DNA of 7,334 bases from Gammaproteobacteria bacterium. Lineage in GTDB: Bacteria > Pseudomonadota > Gammaproteobacteria > Arenicellales > Poriferihabitantaceae. The translations under genes were made by a program, and so were the position numbers. Where the stretch lies: contig VXPI01000139.1 in the NCBI GenBank assembly GCA_009839585.1, positions 1 through 7,334 on the forward strand, given 5' to 3'. The first letter of the stretch is position 1; every line of letters begins with the position of its first letter. Under the pieces are notes generated by a model, which did not search any database, was not told the DNA's origin, and saw nothing but the letters and a program-made list of their open reading frames with translations. Shown here in pieces: positions 6,133 to 7,334 of this stretch.

Positions 6133-6178
6133 AACGTTGGCCTTGCGGGCAGAAATAATGCGGAGCTTCCGTCATCAT
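6131..6178 (-). pseudogene. 15-codon ORF cut off at the repeat (truncated gene start)
   Basis: ATG 6178 overlaps the adenine methylase stop (ATGA) and opens MMTEAPHYFCPQGQR before a TAG formed at the edge of the 22-bp repeat. The coupled start and the YFCPQG pattern suggest the first codons of a downstream phage gene whose remainder was deleted when the repeat was joined. Too short for any family assignment. Confidence 0.35.
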
Positions 6179-6849
6179 CCCTCGGCCTCCACCGCCATGA
6201 TGGCGGCCAGCATCGCAATCCGCTCCGCCCGCGGCATCCTCCGGTAGCGACGACCCCAGCGCTCGGCCTTGCGCCTCACGTCCTGACGCTGGTTCGGCGT
6301 GTTGCCCGCATGACGCGACCAGTGCAGCCGGTCAATCTCGAAGTTGTACCACACCACCTCGGTCACCACGCCCGCCTGGTTCATGACCTGCAGCTCCAGA
6401 CGCCGCCAGCCTGCCAGCATCTCGTCATACAGCGCCGAAGCATAGCCCGACAGCATTACCTGGCATGGCAGCGACTTCAGGATCCCGAGCAGCTCGACAT
6501 GATCCCGCTCCTCGTAGTCGTAACGGTAACGATAGCGCTCCGGCGCCTTGCGGGTGCTCTTCAGGTACGGCGGATCGCTGTAGACCAGTTCCCGGCCCTC
6601 GAACGGATACTCCTCCAGGAACCCGTGGCAGCACCCGTGCACCAGCTCGACCGGGTAGTCACAACGGAACTCCTGAACCGCCCTCTCTTCCCGGTCAATC
6701 CCGATGTTCAGCATGGCCGGCGGCTTGCGCTTCATGATCGCGCCTCCACCCAGATGCGACTCGATGTACACATCGTGGGGCGGCATCATGCCAATCAGCG
6801 GCTGGCACAGCCCCGCCGTCGCCTTGGAACCCAGATAGGCCTTGCCCAT
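6175..6849 (-). CDS. DNA adenine methylase, Dam-like (phage/mobile element type)
   Basis: A 224-residue N6-adenine methyltransferase of the D12 class. It shows an N-terminal AYLGSKATAGLCQPLI, a SAM-binding YIESHLGGGAIM at 28-39 (HLGGG in place of the more usual FxGGG), and catalytic DPPY at 92-95 after ELVYS. Further on are SGYASALYDEML (134-145) and EVVWYNF (164-170). The enzyme methylates adenine in a short DNA site; phage and integrative-element copies often protect DNA from host restriction. The gene is somewhat shorter than E. coli Dam, with a basic C-terminus (KAERWGRRYRRMPRAER). GGGG lies 6 bases before ATG 6849, and a strong promoter lies at 6881-6909. It probably shares a transcript with the holin-like gene. 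No partner endonuclease is visible. Confidence 0.9.
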   Translation of the reverse strand: MGKAYLGSKATAGLCQPLIGMMPPHDVYIESHLGGGAIMKRKPPAMLNIGIDREERAVQEFRCDYPVELVHGCCHGFLEEYPFEGRELVYSDPPYLKSTRKAPERYRYRYDYEERDHVELLGILKSLPCQVMLSGYASALYDEMLAGWRRLELQVMNQAGVVTEVVWYNFEIDRLHWSRHAGNTPNQRQDVRRKAERWGRRYRRMPRAERIAMLAAIMAVEAEG

Positions 6850-6880
6850 GAAATACCCCGGTTATTGATTCAATGCCGAT

Positions 6881-6909
6881 ACCATAGGCAAAGAACTTCC
6901 TTTTGTCAA
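6881..6909 (-). promoter_or_regulatory. Sigma70-type promoter for the adenine methylase
   Basis: On the minus strand an exact -35 TTGACA (6904-6909) is followed after 17 bases by TATGGT (6881-6886, four of six to consensus). It points to the methylase start at 6849, with a leader of about 25 bases. Confidence 0.65.
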
Positions 6910-6945
6910 GCAGAAAATGATGTCCGCCAATGAAGTAGAATCAAG

Positions 6946-6965
6946 GGGGCGAGTCGATGCGCCCC
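6946..6965. repeat. GC-rich inverted repeat
   Basis: GGGGCG (6946-6951) and CGCCCC (6960-6965) flank an 8-base loop. On the plus strand GGTTTT follows, so it could end plus-strand transcription. It also lies within the leftward 50-codon ORF, so it may be structural or accidental. Confidence 0.35.
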
Positions 6966-7016
6966 GGTTTTGAAAACATGATTCACTTTTACTATCGCGC
7001 CATTCGAATTCCATAA

Positions 7017-7262
7017 ATGAACTATAGGCCAATGGCCTATGCTTGTCAAACGTACAAGACCTGCGTCAACAGGACGGACATCCCGCAACGGACAGACACT
7101 GATCCATTAAAGAACTACAGCCACCCTGACAACAGGAAATTCCTGTACGGAGAGCAGGGGGGAACGGACCGCCTGAAAAACCTGCAGCTTCCGTGCGGCT
7201 ACTGCAATTCGGCAAAGGGAGACCGTGGACAGGAGTACTCGGTTGCCAGGCTTGCGGCCTGA
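7017..7262 (+). pseudogene. HNH-nuclease fragment, from the C-terminus of a methyltransferase-HNH fusion, internally deleted
   Basis: An 81-codon frame. From about 7065 it reads VNRTDIPQRTD, then PDNRKFLYGEQ, then directly GGTDRLKNLQLPCGYCNSAK and a GQEYSVARLAA end. I know this order (RTDIPxRTD linker, FLYGxQ, a Cys-rich HNH core with DHIxPxSKGGTDH, NLQLLCxxCN) from the C-terminal nuclease of beta-class methyltransferases close to the protein at 3103-4398. Here the stretch with the first cysteines and the catalytic His-Asn region is missing between YGEQ and GGTD (near 7158, in a run of six G). The C-x2-C at residues 60 and 63 remains. The methyltransferase part is also absent, and the first 16 codons come from a promoter region. 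It is therefore almost surely non-functional. The deletion kept the frame. Confidence 0.65.
7021..7049 (-). promoter_or_regulatory. Near-consensus leftward promoter with an overlapping palindromic operator
   Basis: On the minus strand an exact -35 TTGACA (7044-7049), a 17-base spacer and TATAGT (7021-7026, five of six to consensus). A palindrome ATAGGCC-AAT-GGCCTAT at 7024-7040 covers most of the spacer and the -10, ideal for a repressor. The predicted start of transcription is near 7014, at the ATG of the 50-codon ORF. Confidence 0.65.
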
Positions 7263-7277
7263 TCCTGTCTGCATGGA

Positions 7278-7299
7278 CCGGAAAAGCCATAGGCTCCCT
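7278..7299. repeat. 22-bp direct repeat, right copy
   Basis: Identical to 6111-6132. It covers the left stem and first loop base of the hairpin at 7289-7312. On the left side both copies also have CTGCATG nearby (at different distances), so the likeness extends a little further with a gap. Confidence 0.75.
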
Positions 7300-7312
7300 T
7301 CCGGGAGCCTAT
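7289..7312 (-). terminator. Strong hairpin terminator of a leftward gene beyond the window
   Basis: ATAGGCTCCC (7289-7298) pairs perfectly with GGGAGCCTAT (7303-7312) around a 4-base loop. On the minus strand GGCTTTTCC follows. Loop and flanks (CCCCTGC upstream on the minus strand) match the terminator at 5852-5869, so both are probably copies of one phage element. Confidence 0.65.
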
Positions 7313-7334
7313 CGCCGCCGGAATGCGGCAGGGG

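Larger units (their letters stand above)
6862..7014 (-). pseudogene. 50-codon ORF with a BrnT-like start, probably a degraded toxin gene
   Basis: The ORF starts MEFEWRDSKSESCFQNRGAS and ends SALNQ, 12 bases before the adenine methylase. The first 18 residues keep the spacing of the BrnT toxin opening (FEW, three residues, K, eight residues, G-x-S), but the Asn and Lys-His positions are changed. The rest does not look like BrnT, and the length is about half of the usual size. ATG 7014 falls about where transcription from the promoter at 7021-7049 should start, so the message would be leaderless. It could be a frameshifted BrnT relic, a small unknown gene, or chance; the BrnT link is inference. 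Confidence 0.3.

Noticed and set aside
5770..6933. A 387-codon plus-strand open frame
   Set aside because: It lies antisense to the holin-like and adenine methylase genes, is rich in Arg, His and Pro as expected of a GC-rich shadow, and has no domain pattern.
1..7334. CRISPR array, tRNA, rRNA or a complete insertion sequence
   Set aside because: No regularly spaced repeats, no tRNA cloverleaf or rRNA-like stretch, and no transposase gene were seen; the serine recombinase lacks recognisable transposon ends.

Overview
This window looks like a piece of a proteobacterial accessory region: a worn defence and modification island on the left running into phage-like genes on the right. The evidence is three unrelated DNA methyltransferases in about 6 kb, parts of an ABC three-component (ABC-3C) conflict system, a WYL regulator of the CapW/BrxR type, a serine recombinase, a holin-like membrane protein, GC-rich hairpin terminators and several gene fragments. 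Base composition changes between blocks: the ABC-3C end is AT-richer, while the WYL gene and the phage-like genes are GC-richer. This fits assembly from several sources. The host cannot be named from sequence alone; a gammaproteobacterium or betaproteobacterium is a guess.

Left block (1-2814, all minus strand, read right to left). The order is serine recombinase, a 49-residue unknown ORF, a C5-cytosine methyltransferase, a short ORF that looks like the tail of a lost gene, the ABC-3C middle component 6, and the start of the DUF2326-type ABC ATPase, which runs off the window. The recombinase/ORF49 and MC6/ATPase junctions are 4-base ATGA overlaps. The tail/MC6 junction is TAA directly followed by ATG. 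ABC-3C systems normally have an effector protein upstream of the middle component. Here only a 57-codon ORF stands in that place, directly behind the methyltransferase gene. Upstream of the recombinase lies a perfect 14-bp inverted repeat, possibly its binding or resolution site.

Middle block (about 3040-5881). A plus-strand beta-class DNA methyltransferase fused to a C-terminal GIY-YIG (T5orf172-like) nuclease domain ends in a rho-independent terminator. This overlaps the end of the convergent WYL regulator gene. The regulator shares a short divergent promoter region with an unknown plus-strand gene whose 3' end runs into a phage-type terminator.

Right block (about 5850-7334, mostly minus strand). 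A Dam-like adenine methylase, a 15-codon cut-off ORF and a holin-like protein are read leftward from a strong promoter to a hairpin terminator. Further right are a second near-consensus promoter wrapped around a palindrome, a short ORF whose start resembles the toxin BrnT, and on the plus strand an HNH-nuclease fragment. That fragment resembles the alternative C-terminal nuclease module of the same methyltransferase family found at 3103-4398. A 22-bp exact direct repeat and related terminator hairpins flank this part, so it has probably been rearranged by recombination.
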